Below, piece after piece: positions 11,896 to 24,895 of a stretch of 64,000 bases of DNA. The notes under the pieces were generated by a model, which saw only the letters and a program-made list of their open reading frames with translations, was not told the DNA's origin and searched no databases. The first letter of the stretch is position 1, and the number at the start of each line of letters is the position of its first letter. The position numbers and the translations under genes are program-made. Source of the DNA: Neospora caninum Liverpool. Lineage: Eukaryota; Apicomplexa; Conoidasida; Eucoccidiorida; Sarcocystidae. The stretch covers positions 1,532,724-1,596,723 of the forward strand of contig NC_018385.1 in the NCBI RefSeq assembly GCF_000208865.1, given 5' to 3'.

Positions 11896-14800
11896 TTTGA
11901 CGGACGGAACACAACGGAAAACAAAAAATTCACAAGGCCGACGGCACAGAAAAATAAAGACCGAAAACACAAAAGACTGTTCTCAGTTCAACCGTCTCCT
12001 TCCCACCCCCCCCCTGCCTCCGACTGGTGGGGAGAAGGAGAGCGGAGCGGGACGGGGTGCTGCAGCCGCATGGGATTCGCGGTCCCGTCCCCAAGCGCCG
12101 CTGCCGGAGCGTCAACCGAAATTGGCGAGGGCACTTCCCCACATGCGTTGTGCGACGAGATGCTGCGTGATGGGGCCTACTACGACGGGGGTGGGGGTTG
12201 GTTGCCTTTTAAACCGCCTGCGCATCACCTGTCGCGGCAGGCAGCAGGAAATGTGCCGCAGGCTTGTGCCTGACCGTCGAGAGGTATCCAGAGGCTTCAA
12301 AAAACAGAATCGCATGCTCACCCCGCATGCAGTGCAGGCGTCTGCAAGGGACAACGCAAACAGGCAGGTGTGGAAACAGGAAAAGCGCCGATAGGAAACG
12401 GATAATACGGATGGCGGCCCGACATGCGCCGCTCGCGCTAACAATCTGCATTACTAGCTTCGTCGGTGAGCGCCCGGACCAGTTGGGGAGATAAATGAGA
12501 AGTTCCCTGTTGTCTCGTGCAGATCATTATGGCAGGTAGCACAGATTTCCTTCAGGCAACAAACGCACGTACATATGTCACCCCACCAGGTAGGCTGCCA
12601 TATCTGAAATAGATAAGCTGCTTTCTTAGTACGGCGCCACTGCTTTTTGAGCAAGTGTGGAACTGCTCCCATACTCCATTTCTCGATTCCTGTCATCCCC
12701 TCGAACGGTATAGCAGCTCGTCTGCCGCGGTTTCTGCCACATTTACTGGGTTTAGCCTGCCGCCCACATTGCATAGTCCAGAGGCAGCCCTAGACCACGT
12801 AACCGAGGAAGGCGGAGCAGAGGTTGGCTAACAATCCTTTCTGCCGTCGACGCCGATTCCGGTGAAGGGGTGGAAGCAGCCGAAGACACGATAAGCCAGC
12901 CAGACACACGAAAGTCAGCGTCATGTGCTAATGCTGACTACGACAGTGTGTGGAGGACTCGCCTCTAAATACGTAGAGAGCGGCCTCGAACCGAGCACGG
13001 TCAGACGGCCTCAATGGATTTCTGCATACTGCAGAACTCGAGTCCAAAGACGGCTCGGTGCATGACAGAATCAATGTGGATGGCATTAAAAACGCGAGCG
13101 GGGATGGGAGTGACTAGGACGTGCACACTGCTAAATTCAGCTGAAAACGGTAACAAGAGCACCGGGAACCGGCTACTTCGTAGCGGATTGGCGTGCAGGG
13201 CGAGAAGCAAGAAACAGGTTTTCTAGGAAGGCAGACGGGTGGGCAGTTAGAGTAGCCGTCAGGCACTGGACAGGCACATCTGTCGCGTAGCCTTGAGAGA
13301 GAGCGGGGCTGGTTTTTAACGAATCTAATGCCGTTTCTGTGGCACACCCAGCCCAAGAATGGATCCCCGAAAAAGGAACGTACCCTCGAAGAGAGGGGGA
13401 CGCGTGATATACGAAAGCCTCCAGAAAAATACCAATCTGGTCGTGGAAAGAGGAACATCTTCGTCCAGAATTGTGCTTCCAATTTGTCAAGTGTGCCAAA
13501 CAAAGAGGACAGCGTCTATCGAAATTATTCTGAAAGCAGTTACTTCATTTCTACATCTTGCCGTCTCTGCTGTGGTTTCATGCTTTTTAGTGCTGGCTGT
13601 TATATGCATCCCACAAAAAAACACAGTCACTGTGCTTTCGACACACGCTGGAGAGCCAGACCTCTTGCCCGGAAAGTTGCCCGGCCGGTGCCTAGGGGGG
13701 ATTCCTCTTTTGGATGGATGGTACCATACGTACACCCGAAAGATCCTGCCATTCTTATCCGCAAAAGGGAACCGGGTTGATTCGACTGTAGGCTCCCATG
13801 AAATGCAGCTTTGAAGGTTGCGCTGTCCGTGCAACTACCGACACAAACGGGAAACATGACGGCACTACCAAACGGATTCCGGTTGTACCGCCTGCTAGTA
13901 GCGATCGTACAGATCGTGCTGGGATTTACCCGCGTCCGCAAGCGGGTGAGCAAGGCAACATAAATTGCCATCTGCCTTGGCACATCACTTGCCTAAAGGA
14001 TGCCATAGGGTGCATGACGCCGTAGGCTACTTGTGTCAGTTTTCTGGAACTGGCGCCTGCAAACAGTTTTCCAGGATCTGCTCTGGCACTATCAGTATCA
14101 TTGCGTTACGTGCTCAGAAGTGCATCCGACTGCGGCAGACCATCGTTTTTGTGAACGTTGTTCTTCTACTCCATGAAATTTCAAATCTCTGTGTTGCGGT
14201 CCCTCGTAAGCATGTGTAAGCAGACTTGAGCCGGGGCGCACCGTGTAATACGAAATATGCAGGCGAGCCTAACATAAAGACCTTTCACAGACTCATCAAA
14301 GTAATCGTCTTTCAATAGAGACGCTGTTTCCCTCTCTGTGTAAGCTACTTTCCAGAATGTCGTAAACATCTGCGCAGGTTGGGAAATGACTCCCCTTTCG
14401 GGCGCCAACAATTAACTACAGAGGACTTCTGACCAGCTTCAGCAACAGCGTTGAGCCTACACTTGTGGTCGCCTTTGTAGGCCACTGAATCAGATGAGGG
14501 TAAGAGACAGCTATCCACGCTGAAGTTAACATTCCTAAGAAACACTCTAACGTCGGATGGGAGCAGACGACGAAGCACCACATGAATCTGGGAGACGTTC
14601 AGACGCGAAGCAGGTAATGCAGCGAGAAAGAGAGAATAAACATCGGAGTAAGAGAGGGAAGGTACGGCGTTTGGAACAATACAAAGTAGACGATCAGTCA
14701 ACCCTGTTCCACAGCTTAAACAACAACGCCATGCCCTAAAAGTTGACGATTTCGCGGCCTCTCCCACTTCTCTGCTGTTTTCAATGGAGCCCCCAGAAGA

Positions 14801-17076
14801 CTTTCTTGGTCTCGTCTTGTGATAAAGACCAAGCAATGCAAAATTTATTCATTTTCGAAAGACAACGAACACACCTGCTTAGGCTGCTCTCGAGCAGTAC
14901 TGTAAATGACGGCTTCGGTGCGGCTGTCACTACTGATTACGTTTCCAACATGTTCCTTTCTCAACTCCATCGACTCCTCACGCACAGTTCAGGAAATACT
15001 GGCACCAATGCAGAACGCTATTTGCGCAGAGACACATTCCGGCGTTACACTCAACTTGACTGCGCAGTTCGCGACGTGAAGGAAGCCGTTACGCTGTGCG
15101 AACATCCGACCTAGACCAGCAGAGCCTGTAGCTTGTGTGGTTGGTTCGATGTGAACGCAATACGGAACACTTGCACGGTTTAACTTCTTCACTGATACCG
15201 TCGGAAAATGTGATAACTAGCGCTACTTGTAACACAGTTACCACGCGAAACCTCCACGAGTTATCCTTCCAGCTGACGGCCGGCGTTGCTATCACCAGGC
15301 TGATTTGGCGCAGACTACTTACGAAGGGATCAAGCGTCGTATCGGTGACAAAGCGGTGCGTCTGTTGAACCCGTCTACTTGCTCGGTTATTTTGAGTGAT
15401 TCCGTCAAGGCTCTGTACCAATCCATATTGGGGGTTCGGAAGTCGTTTCCCCAAGAACTAACGCGATCTCCTATTTCCTAGCACCATTAGTGAACTCTTT
15501 TTTGGTCTGATCCTAAGTACGCAGTGAGCTAACTAGATACAAGGGACTTGACAATCATTTCTAGATACCTGCAAGATGCAAAGGGTGGTGCCGCTTGTGT
15601 GCCGCCAAACTGATGGGTGCAGTGTGTACGAAGCACCGCTTTTCGCGCCGAAATATTTTCCCTCCATTCGATCGCCTTCCGAGTGATGCTACCCATTGAT
15701 GCTGAAGTGCGGTTCGTTGCGCGTGACGCAGCAGAAGCGTTCCCGGTTTAGCAAGGACAACAATGAGAACAGTGGCGCGCGTAATCAAACACAAAACCCC
15801 AGACCAGCTATGTTGACAAATGTCTGTCAACATGTATATTGTGGAGTTTGCAGTTTGAAGTTTTCCCTGGACAAGCCACGACTCTAGCAGTCTGCTGCCA
15901 AACCACTTTCCCCACAACGTCAGTCTACAGATACACTTGCAAACATCACTTAGGTAAGAGTCATCCTTCAACCGTACGTAGCAGTGGGCGAGACGGAAAC
16001 GTTACTACGGTGAACCACATCCACCACCTTCGTACGTGCCAGTGGACGCACCAAGAACCAGTGATTTGAAGCCTGGAGAATTTCATGGGATAAGGCATCA
16101 AAAGCCACCGCCCACCTTTTAGGATGCTGCCCATACCAATGTAAAAACGGCACCAACACACTCATCTGCCGCTGAGATACGGGGTCTAGTCGATCCCAAA
16201 ATTACCGAATGAGCTACTCTACTCCTGTGGTCGGACAACATCACGCGGGGGATACTTCTGGAGAAGTGCTATATTTCGACAGGCGAATCAGTAGAAAATT
16301 TGGAGACGTTTTAACACTTTTTAATACTTTCGTGGATACACCAGAGAATAATATTTGGAGGCGAAAAAGGAAAGCGGCTGCACCTGCAACAAGGCGCGCA
16401 TGCAACGAAGCATGCACGCTGTTATGTTTCATTGGGACCCATAACCTAGACTACTCGCATTTACATGCATGAACAGTTCTCGTGAATGCAGCAAAATCTG
16501 CTCTGTTTTTGTTCCGCTAAAGACCTCCGCTTCAGAAACTTCCTTTCACCCGCGTAAGAAAAGGGCAAGACTCGTCGTTTTCAGTGCATTGGTCTTCGAG
16601 CGTCGCTCGCGCTTGCGTTTTTTTGCCGTGTAACATCCAGGCCTCCGTGAAGTTACTCCAGCCTTACGACAAAACCTCTTGAATACGCAGCGAAAACTGT
16701 CAGCAACGAATACTCTGGGTGAGCAGCGTTGCCGGCGACAGTCCATTCGCCAATTCGCGATGGAATTCCGTCACCATTGGCCTCGTTTCCGCTGTCGCCT
16801 AACCGACGTCTTCGATCGATATTTCGAGTAATGTGCTCCTCCAACTCCGTTCTATGGAAATCAGCAGCGGTAACCAGGACTCGGAGGAACTTCGTGGAAC
16901 ATGTTTTTTTTTTCTTAAGTTGCATTTGCGCTCCTTGAAATGAACTGACCAAGAAAAGGAAAGCATACCACGTACAGTGCAGAGTCGGATGATTCAATTG
17001 ATCCTAAACACCAGGAGATGAGAATACCTAAATTAGTATCGCAGTGGAGAACCGCCCTTACTATGTATTAGTCAAC
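11896..17076. other. Long gene-poor region between EF-1alpha and the RRM gene
   Basis: About 5.2 kb. The first 0.5 kb is GC-rich with a C-run at about 12006-12015, and likely contains the EF-1alpha promoter and 5' UTR. Beyond that, three minus-strand frames stand out by length or by start, but none has a motif: 12454-12774 (ATG, 106 codons), 14345-14836 (163 codons) and 16653-16925 (90 codons from ATG, about 150 bp from the divergent RRM-gene start). A real multi-exon gene could be hidden here. I could not assemble one with matched splice phases and recognisable protein, so none is called. Confidence 0.35.
12324..12331 (-). promoter_or_regulatory. TGCATGCG element upstream of EF-1alpha
   Basis: On the minus strand this octamer reads TGCATGCG, about 430 bp upstream of the EF-1alpha ATG. 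A second GCATGC core lies at 12312-12317. The pattern [T/C]GCATGC[G/A] was reported, as I recall, as an upstream element of Toxoplasma ribosomal-protein genes, so its presence ahead of a translation-factor gene is coherent. No binding evidence exists here and the core is common in coccidian intergenic DNA. Confidence 0.35.
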
Positions 17077-19468
17077 ATGGTGAGTTTCCCGGTGTGTGTC
17101 ACCTCAACTCGCGGCCTACGGTGCGCCTTTCGCGGAGGAACGGTTATGCGGATGCCGCATCACACCCCGGATCCTCGCGTCCTCCGGCCGCATGTATTAA
17201 AAAATTGCCAGCCAGCTCTCAGCGGTGAAGCATGCCCTGTTGACACCGAACTGTGGAAAAGAAAGAGGAGGATGGGAGCCTCTTTACTCGCTCTGGGACT
17301 GCAGAAAGTACCTGCTGGACCGGCGACGTCATATACCGTCGGTCTCAGCGTTAGAGACATCGTGTCACCCTCAGGGGAGGCGAAGGAGACGCATTTTGGC
17401 ATCTTTCCTACCCATTCTGGAATGTGCAAACTTACTGGTAACAGTCGAAGCTTCTCAACTGAGCCTATCTCCCACATGCAGGAGAAGCCGGCTACCCTGC
17501 GGTTACGGGTAAGCAACGAAGCGTTTGGCACGGACGTTGTTGTGTGCCACTCGAGCAGACGTGAATCGCGTTAACGAGAGGGGTGGGAGGAGTACCCGAG
17601 GAGTAGCATGTGATTGCAAGAATGGCGTGGGAGATCAAACACTGGTGCCTATCTCCATTTCTAAGAGACTGTTTTGATACAACTAGTGTGTGGCATTACA
17701 CTTGCAGTCAGGACCGCTCGTGGCGTACGCTGCGTGTTTAAGCCAGTAGAGATCACTATTAATCAGATGTGTTTCTTGAAAGCAGGGGTTGGGTGCTAAT
17801 GTTCTCTTTCCCTTCCACAACTGTACGAATAAGGAACCGTGGCGGGCACTGTATCCCCACGAAATAGAGTGTGTATATCTCCATTCCGGAGAAACCATTT
17901 GCAAGACGATATCTTTGTCCAGCGCTACACGCTAACTGCTGAGAGGAGGTGAAGTAAAGCACGACCATAATTGGCGACGTCTTCAACAAATTTTAAAGAA
18001 CTGTTTGGGAGTATAGTCGTTCCGTGTACGGCCGTACACTATGATGGTGATTAGTGGTGAAGCATGGCGTCCGTTTGCTTAGCGATACTGTTCTTACCTT
18101 CAGTCGGAAGTTCGTGCAGGCATTCGAGCGTCACTCAGGCTCAGGAAAGGTTGTGAAATGCGTCTTATATCCGAGGAGCAGCCACACACAACATGCGTGT
18201 CGCGTTCGGATTTGACTTATTGCTTGCGACCGTAAGGCCTTCCCTGCAACGGCTAGTCATATGCATCCCAGTTTCGAATCTATTTGCTTACTCACAGCTG
18301 CATGGAGGCAGGCTTTCTTCTGGGTTAGGGATGGATCCACACCACGTCCTGACTATTTTCCTGTCCCATTCCGTGTTTCGCCGTTTTGCCTCTATGCCAG
18401 GGTCTTTCCTACCGGGCTACAACCGACGATATTGCACAGTTTTTTGAGGGCTACAGCCTTGCTGGGCCGCCAGAGGAAGCCATCCAGCTCCACCGACGCA
18501 TGGACGGCAGACCCACCGGCTGGGCCTCAGTGTACTTTGAGACGGAGCAGGAAGCTAGACGGGCGAAGCAGGACAAACACAGGTCGTATCTCCATGGCCG
18601 GTAAGTCGCCTTTGGTGTGTTGTCGACATATCTCAACAAAAAGAGAGAAGGCATAATTCATTTTGTGTAGATTGTTGGAGATTTGTGTCGATATTGAGCC
18701 TGGGAGCGGAAAAGCTAAACGTTGCCAAAGGTTTCGTTCGGGAAAAATGACCTTTTTGATTAACTTGAGGCGGGGACATTTTATTGCATCTACCAGGCAG
18801 ACACGGTAAGCTCTACGGTGAAATGCTACGATCTACTCTTGTGCGATTCCAGTGCAAACCTCGACGGTCGGACGGTCTGATTTTCTTGCCTCCAGTAAAT
18901 ATGTACACATACCTTTCGGTTTGTGCCGGGACTCTGGCGATGCTGTGTTTTCTGTCTTTGGTGGTCGGTGTCTCATGGCCCGCTCCACTTGGTACGACTG
19001 ACATTCGTATTTGAATGATTACGGGTGTGATGCATTTCCAAACCGGCCGTCACCAATATAGCAAGGAGTTCCCCTGGTAATTTCATAGGGGACGGTCAGA
19101 AGACGGTACTTTTTATAGTTCTTGAATTGCACCTGGAAAAAAAAACAGCGGACGATAGGCAGGGACTGATTGCTCCGCAAGTGTGCGCCGTTTGGCCAGT
19201 TGGCAACAGATTGTTGGTTGGTGTCAACAACCAGGGGGCGTCTTTATACATTGACTCAGCTGAAAAGAGAGGATGCTACATGCGAAAGAATACAGCGTTC
19301 CAGGCGTTTCCATGAACAATGTGTGGCGTGCGTAAACATCGTGCTTTCGTATGCCTCAGGTACATTGAAATTTTTATCAATTTTGAAACAGGCGAGCTCG
19401 AGTGGATACATCAGCCCACACTAAGCGAGAACGTCAACAGGAAGCACCACGGCAAAGATAATCGGTGA
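17077..19468 (+). CDS. hnRNP H/F-like RRM protein
   Basis: Three exons: 17077(?)-17508, 18401-18600 and 19360-19468, giving 246 residues if the first ATG is right. The quasi-RRM is only whole after splicing: exon 1 ends with the RNP2-like strand TLRLR, exon 2 continues GLSYRATTDDIAQFFEGY and carries the RNP1-like strand GWASVYFET, and exon 3 completes the last strand with RYIEIFINF, then TGA at 19466-19468. Donors GTAAGC and GTAAGT and acceptors TGCCAG and CTCAG keep phase. This arrangement resembles hnRNP H/F and ESRP domains, which bind G-rich RNA and act in splicing or RNA processing. Exon 1 upstream of about residue 125 has no recognised domain. The start is uncertain, because AACATG|GTGAGT at 17077 could itself be a splice donor. 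Exons 2 and 3 are the secure part. Confidence 0.72.
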
Positions 19469-20693
19469 TGACCTTCATACAAAGAAGCAACGAAGATCGT
19501 TTACGTGTAGACAAAATGCATAACGCGTGTAAAGTTCGCCGACTCTCGTTTGTCTTTTAGCGTTAACCACGGTGTGCTTGTGTGGTTGCTGCCCCTTGTG
19601 TTGTCTTCTGTCCACTCCAATGCCGGTGTTGAAGGCTTTTTCACACCCACATACAACACGCCAAGGTTTCTTCTTTTTCGTTTGCCAACTGTGAGCGCGA
19701 ACGATACGAAAGCTGCAAAGTCAGTGGTGTAGTACGACTTGGAAAAAACTAGTGAACCTCTTTCACATGAACACTGTCCAAGAGAGCCAGGACCAGCGAC
19801 CTGAATTAGACATCTCATTTTGAAGTTTCAGGGGTCCCTAGGGTACATTGCGAAAACCTGTCCTGGCGGAAAACACCACAGATCGCAGGGGTCGGTTCAT
19901 AAAATGTCGAGACTTTATCGGGGCCTGTCACTGTTTGTCTTCTGGGGAGGCACGAGGGCCTCGAACACTTCATGGAGAATGAACTATGCACAAGACCGCA
20001 TCGTTTCGGGTCTCGACAGGAGGCAACGTGGCCTGCAGACACCATCTGTCGCGGTACACTACTTTAGGCTAAAAGATTATCGGCAATCTGGAAGCCGAGT
20101 CTTCCATCTGAGGCCCTAGCACGCCTCGTTTTTCCTTTTTTCTCTTCTTCCTCCCCTACACCCAAACTCTGTTGAGACTGGCTATGCTTCTCGCCCTCTG
20201 TCCCACTCCAGAGCCTCTACAGAGGAGAAAAAAAACTCATGAGGGGAGATTGCGTTAACGCTTCTTTCTTGTTCCTTGTCAGTATTCTCACCACATCGTC
20301 AAGTGTGTCCAATTGCTGGCGACGATGTTCTGGCAGACATCTACTCCTTTATCCCAGAATAAACTTCTTTCAATCGTGGCAGTCTTTGCTGTCTCTCTTA
20401 CCATTATACACCTGCACTGATTATCTCGCCTGTTACACACTGAATATCTCGCTGGTTACCACGGCATCGGTAACAGCTTCAGTGAGATGACGCGAAGGTG
20501 GTAGCAAAGCCGTAGAGACATATATTTTACCGTGATTGTATCCCGCACGGATTTCTAGGCATCTGCCTGAAAATCGCGATCACATTCAACGGAAGAATGC
20601 ATCCAAGTACTTCAATGTTTTTATTAAGCCGTCGACAATCATCGGTTCATTGTATCATGCCTGGACCACTGGCTTATTTTTGAAGCCGCCATT

Positions 20694-20714
20694 TATATAT
20701 ATATATATATATAT
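20694..20714. repeat. (TA)n microsatellite
   Basis: A short uninterrupted TA dinucleotide run in the intergenic region, followed by ATGCATGTGTGTG. This is ordinary for coccidian intergenic DNA and likely length-variable between strains. Confidence 0.9.
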
Positions 20715-23557
20715 GCATGTGTGTGAATGTATGCTAGTGCAGAAAAATGTAGTTTTTACCCATATATGTACGGGGTGTACACATATATGTGTCGCACACG
20801 CTAGACATCCGAAGGATATGTGGACGTTCCAGAGTGCTCAGCTCCGGTGCAATGGCGAATCCTCGTAGCCCGCCGGCTGTGGAGGCGCCTTGAGGCTGGT
20901 GCCGTCGAGGCTGGGTACTGTTGGAATACGATGTGGACGCTGCCTCTTTTGCTAACTGGGTTGGTGAAGATTCTGCAACTGTCACTAAAGACAACAGCAG
21001 CATGGCTCTTGGCTGGATATCCTTACTCAACCCCCCAAGTGGTCGGTAGAGAAGGGTTGGCGACTCTTTTTTTCAGCATCAGTGGCAGCATTATGTCACG
21101 TGAGGCGTATCGAAGATTTGGATCGAGAACTTTGGCTGTTCGTCCATGGTTTCCCTCTCTTGATACTCATAAAGTCTGAAAAAGCCTGCAGAGCCCTACT
21201 CACTCCTCCTCCTTGCTGTATCAGATGTACTTCATGACAGCAACGGTCATTCAGCACCTGACCGGCCACGTTGGTCCTCGTGTTTCAGGGTCATAGCCAG
21301 CGGGCCGCAGAGGCGTAGTAACACAGTACACCATTGAGAAGGGAAATACCAGTACAATGGAGCTAGTGCAATCAGTTGTTGCAGCATCTGTCGGCATGTG
21401 CGGAGAGGTGGGAGTAACGAGGAAAGCGGCAGCAAAAACTGTGTTGGGGTAAGAAGTAGGGCCTTTCTATCCATTTTCGCGATTTTTCGATTGTGGTACA
21501 AGGACGCATACTGGGGTACAACCGCCAAGCAAGTAGCGGCCCGACTTGACCCCGTCCAGCGCTGGCACCTGCAAAAATAAAAAAGCTCCTAGTCTCGTCT
21601 CTTTTTTGCTGCACACCGCTTTTTCTTCCCCTCTTCTACGACCTTCCTCTTCCGGGCTTCCGAACGAGTTGTTTTTGGCTCTAGCTTTTTCCCTGTCACC
21701 AAAGTACCTCCTCGGGTGTAGCGCAGGAACATCCGGCCACATCGAGCGGCGCGGGCCGGCTCCGGCTGCAGAGTGTCTCCTCGGCGTCGTGCACCCGACA
21801 GGCGGATAGCCTGCTTGGGGGTTGCCGAGCAAACTGCTTGTCAACGACCACTGCCTCATTCAGCTGAGTTTTTTGCTTTTTTCCGCTAGGCACTCTTTGT
21901 GTTGCAAGCCTTTCTTAAGAGAACTTTCTCTAGGCTTTCTTCACTGGAGCTGTTTCGCATACTCTTCTGCGGGTTCGTGTGCGCGTACTCCACTTTGTGG
22001 CCGTGTCTCCTCCCTGGTATGTCGTTCTCGGCTTCGTAGTAGGTACCGGTTGCCTAACGACACGGTATCTCGTTCAGTTTCTTCCTGACTTCCGTTGTCC
22101 GTTGGCCCCACTCGCCTATACCACATTGGGATTGACATCGTTTCTCTCTTCTTTTCACCGCTAGCGCCGGGAAAAGAGGAGAAGACTTTCCAACATTGGC
22201 AGCATGAAGAAGGACGAGCATGGGCAAAAGACGTGATAGCTCGTTCTGCCGAGCGCGCTGGCACTTGGACCGAGCATCACACTTGTCTTCTCTGGTACCT
22301 TCGCTGGGGAACCCAAGGGAAAAGAGCCACTACTGCACGGTCTTTTTGCTGCTGTTTCTTTTTTTCACGAGTCTATTTGAGTAAAGGAAGGAACATACAA
22401 AAACTCAACGGCGCACCTGCAAAACTTCCTTGGGGCCCTAACTCCTGTCTCCTCTGACGGGAGACCCGACCGCACACTTTTCAAAAAGCCGTCACCACCG
22501 CGAGCTAGGAGACTTCAGTTGGTGCTTACTTCTCTGCTTTTTTGCCAAAGAAGGACTGCGTCTCCATCTCTGTCCCCATTTCTCCATCCTGTTACGCCGT
22601 TGAATGCCCTTTCCTGACTTCTCTGAAAAAACACTTCAGAAGGCCGTTTTTCTCACTCAAGCAACTCAAGGGCATTTCGCTTCTTCGCCGAAAGCCCAGA
22701 CCAGATTAACGGTATCTAGCACTCCAACCCCATCTGTAAAAGACAGATTGCCTGTTAAAAGCTTCAGCTTTCCGAATCTTTGGTCATCGCCGGCGTTACT
22801 TGCATCTCCTCGGCTCGACCTCAACGGCTGAGCCTCGGTGGCTTACTACGTTCTGTGCGAACCAACTTTATATTTTTTGCTTCTTCCCCAAAAGCCAAGA
22901 TCCCGGTCCTTCTGTTATATACTGTGCAACTACACATTCATAGGCACAAGTGTGCAGTCCTTTGCTCTCGACCTGATTTGTTGTGGATTCCGGCGATGCC
23001 CGCGCAGGCGACTGGGGTAAACAACTAGTCCCGTACAGTGAAGCCGTCTGTTCATGCCTACTCTTCATTCTTCTCATCTATGCACCACCAAACAAGTAAA
23101 AAATACCGCTTTTCAACAAAGCGATTTTTATTGGGCTTGCCTTTGCAAAGACGTTCGGCTGGTAGAATTTTTTACCGTGTAAAGAACAGAAAATAGCTGT
23201 TACTCTGTTGTCGTTCGCCCTCCTCGACAATGTTCAGGACACGGCCTTGTGGTGCTCTGGAGTTTTATAGCTGTTATTTTTTCGTGCTGTTAACAAGTTT
23301 CCCTCAGTCTGTGGTATAGTTATGTTCTCAATTGTGGCTGGAGACCCAGAAACGCCGGAGAGAGCCCTGCCTGTTCTTCCAGACGCTTCTGGCCGACCAG
23401 CCTGATTTCGCGCCCAAATTCAAAATAGGCAGTGCATCTCTGCTACAGCAGAAAAGCCGAGACAATTTTTATTCCTTCTTATTCAAGGCCCAGGTGTCAA
23501 CAGCTTTTTTGGAAACGGCGGCTTTCCTGTGTTGTGCGCGCTTTACCCCAAATATAC

Positions 23558-23560
<3 letters not shown>

Positions 23561-23602
<42 letters not shown>
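23561..23602. repeat. (TA)n microsatellite, about 21 units
   Basis: The longest TA run of the window, about 480 bp upstream of the synthase ATG, followed by imperfect TATG/CATA repeats to about 23670. Translation through it yields meaningless Ile-Tyr repeats in two frames. Confidence 0.95.
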
Positions 23603-23613
<11 letters not shown>

Positions 23614-24078
23614 CATATGCACATGTTTGCACATCTTTGTACGTACATGTATGTATATATACATATACGCATGCATGTGTGATAGACACGATAAGCTTCA
23701 GAAAATAGCTGCTGAGGCACGATCGTATATAGGCTTTCTTCATGCTTTCAATTTGTTCGCATTAAGACCTCGGCAAGCAGTGATTCGCTGAAGTTGCACC
23801 GGAATAGTCTCGGTGTATATATGCATACATGCATACGTGCATGATTTTATGTTTTGCGCAAACGAGGAAGATAGCAAGGGATACATGCATGTATATCTGA
23901 AGATCTGCATACACCTGAGCTGGCCTCGCGGTTGCTCAGGGTTCCTCGTGTGGCAAATCTTTTGCTAGGATCAGTGAACATTGGAGCGTCTCGAGCTCGC
24001 TTCAGCGTAACAGAGTCGCTACTTGTATTTTACGTACACAGTTTCTAGTTCTTTGTGAACAGCGAATTTTCGCACACA

Positions 24079-24853
24079 ATGACTCGCCCGCCCGTGAGTC
24101 AGCAGCAGGCCCCCCCATCGGCGGCGGGATGCCACCTGCTGGCTGCTCTGCAAGATATCCCTGAACGGCCGTTAAACAGGGACCTGAAAGAGTTATGGGC
24201 GGCCTACGGCGAAAACCCGTTTGGCAACGTGTTGGAGTGTTGGAATCGTTTAAATCTTGATGAGGATGCTGTTGTGTGGTTGAATTCGGATGGTGATATT
24301 TCTGAGACCACGACGTTTGCAGAGCTGTATACTCGAGTCACAAAACTCAGCAGCTTTCTGCGAGCTGCTGGACTGCAAGTGGGAGATCGACTTATTCTGT
24401 GTTATCCTCCAGGGACTGACTTCATTATTGCGTTTTTTGCCTGTATCACGTCGGGTCTCGTCGCAGTGCCAGTGTATCCCCCCGATCCTTCAAAGGGCCT
24501 GAGTGACGTGCCCCGGTTCTGTGACATCAATGAAATTGCGGGATGTAAGACGGCACTTACGAATTCCATGTACAAGCGAGTCGTGCAGGTCATAGCGACC
24601 GTTGCCAAAGATTCCCGATGGCGCTCCGTTCACTGGGTTTGCACCGACGATGTCATCAAGCGCCACGCAGAAGAAGCAAAAAAGAATGTTGGCCCTGATT
24701 TTCCAAATCTCTCGCCTCATCACCCAGCGTTCCTTCAGGTAGGGGTGTGCCACAGAAACACAACCAAAAACCGCTTTTCTGTGAATGCGTGTTTACACTA
24801 CACGCATGTAAGTAAAAACATACACACGTACATGTCTACAACCATACACTCAG

Positions 24854-24895
<42 letters not shown>

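Larger units (their letters stand above)
19469..24078. other. Gene-poor region upstream of the synthase gene
   Basis: About 4.6 kb between two plus-strand genes. It holds (TA)n tracts near 20694-20714 and 23561-23602 and several ATGCAT/TGCATG motifs between 23820 and 23900. Open frames on both strands up to about 130 codons lack motifs and matched splice sites. The in-frame stop at 24046-24048 just upstream of the synthase start rules out a longer N-terminus in that exon. The last few hundred bases presumably hold the promoter and 5' UTR of the synthase gene, perhaps with an unseen 5' UTR intron. Confidence 0.4.

Noticed and set aside
12454..12774. 106-codon minus-strand ATG frame divergent from the EF-1alpha promoter region
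   Set aside because: It has a real ATG and a basic, Trp-rich sequence, but no known motif, no splice context and a length expected by chance.
14345..14836. 163-codon minus-strand frame with a leucine-rich stretch
   Set aside because: It may be an exon, but no partner exons with matching phase or motif were found.
16653..16925. 90-codon minus-strand frame close to the RRM gene start
   Set aside because: It could be a divergent gene sharing a promoter, but there is no domain and no confirmed splice site.
23332..23791. Frames encoding Ile-Tyr repeats
   Set aside because: They are translations of the (TA)n microsatellite.
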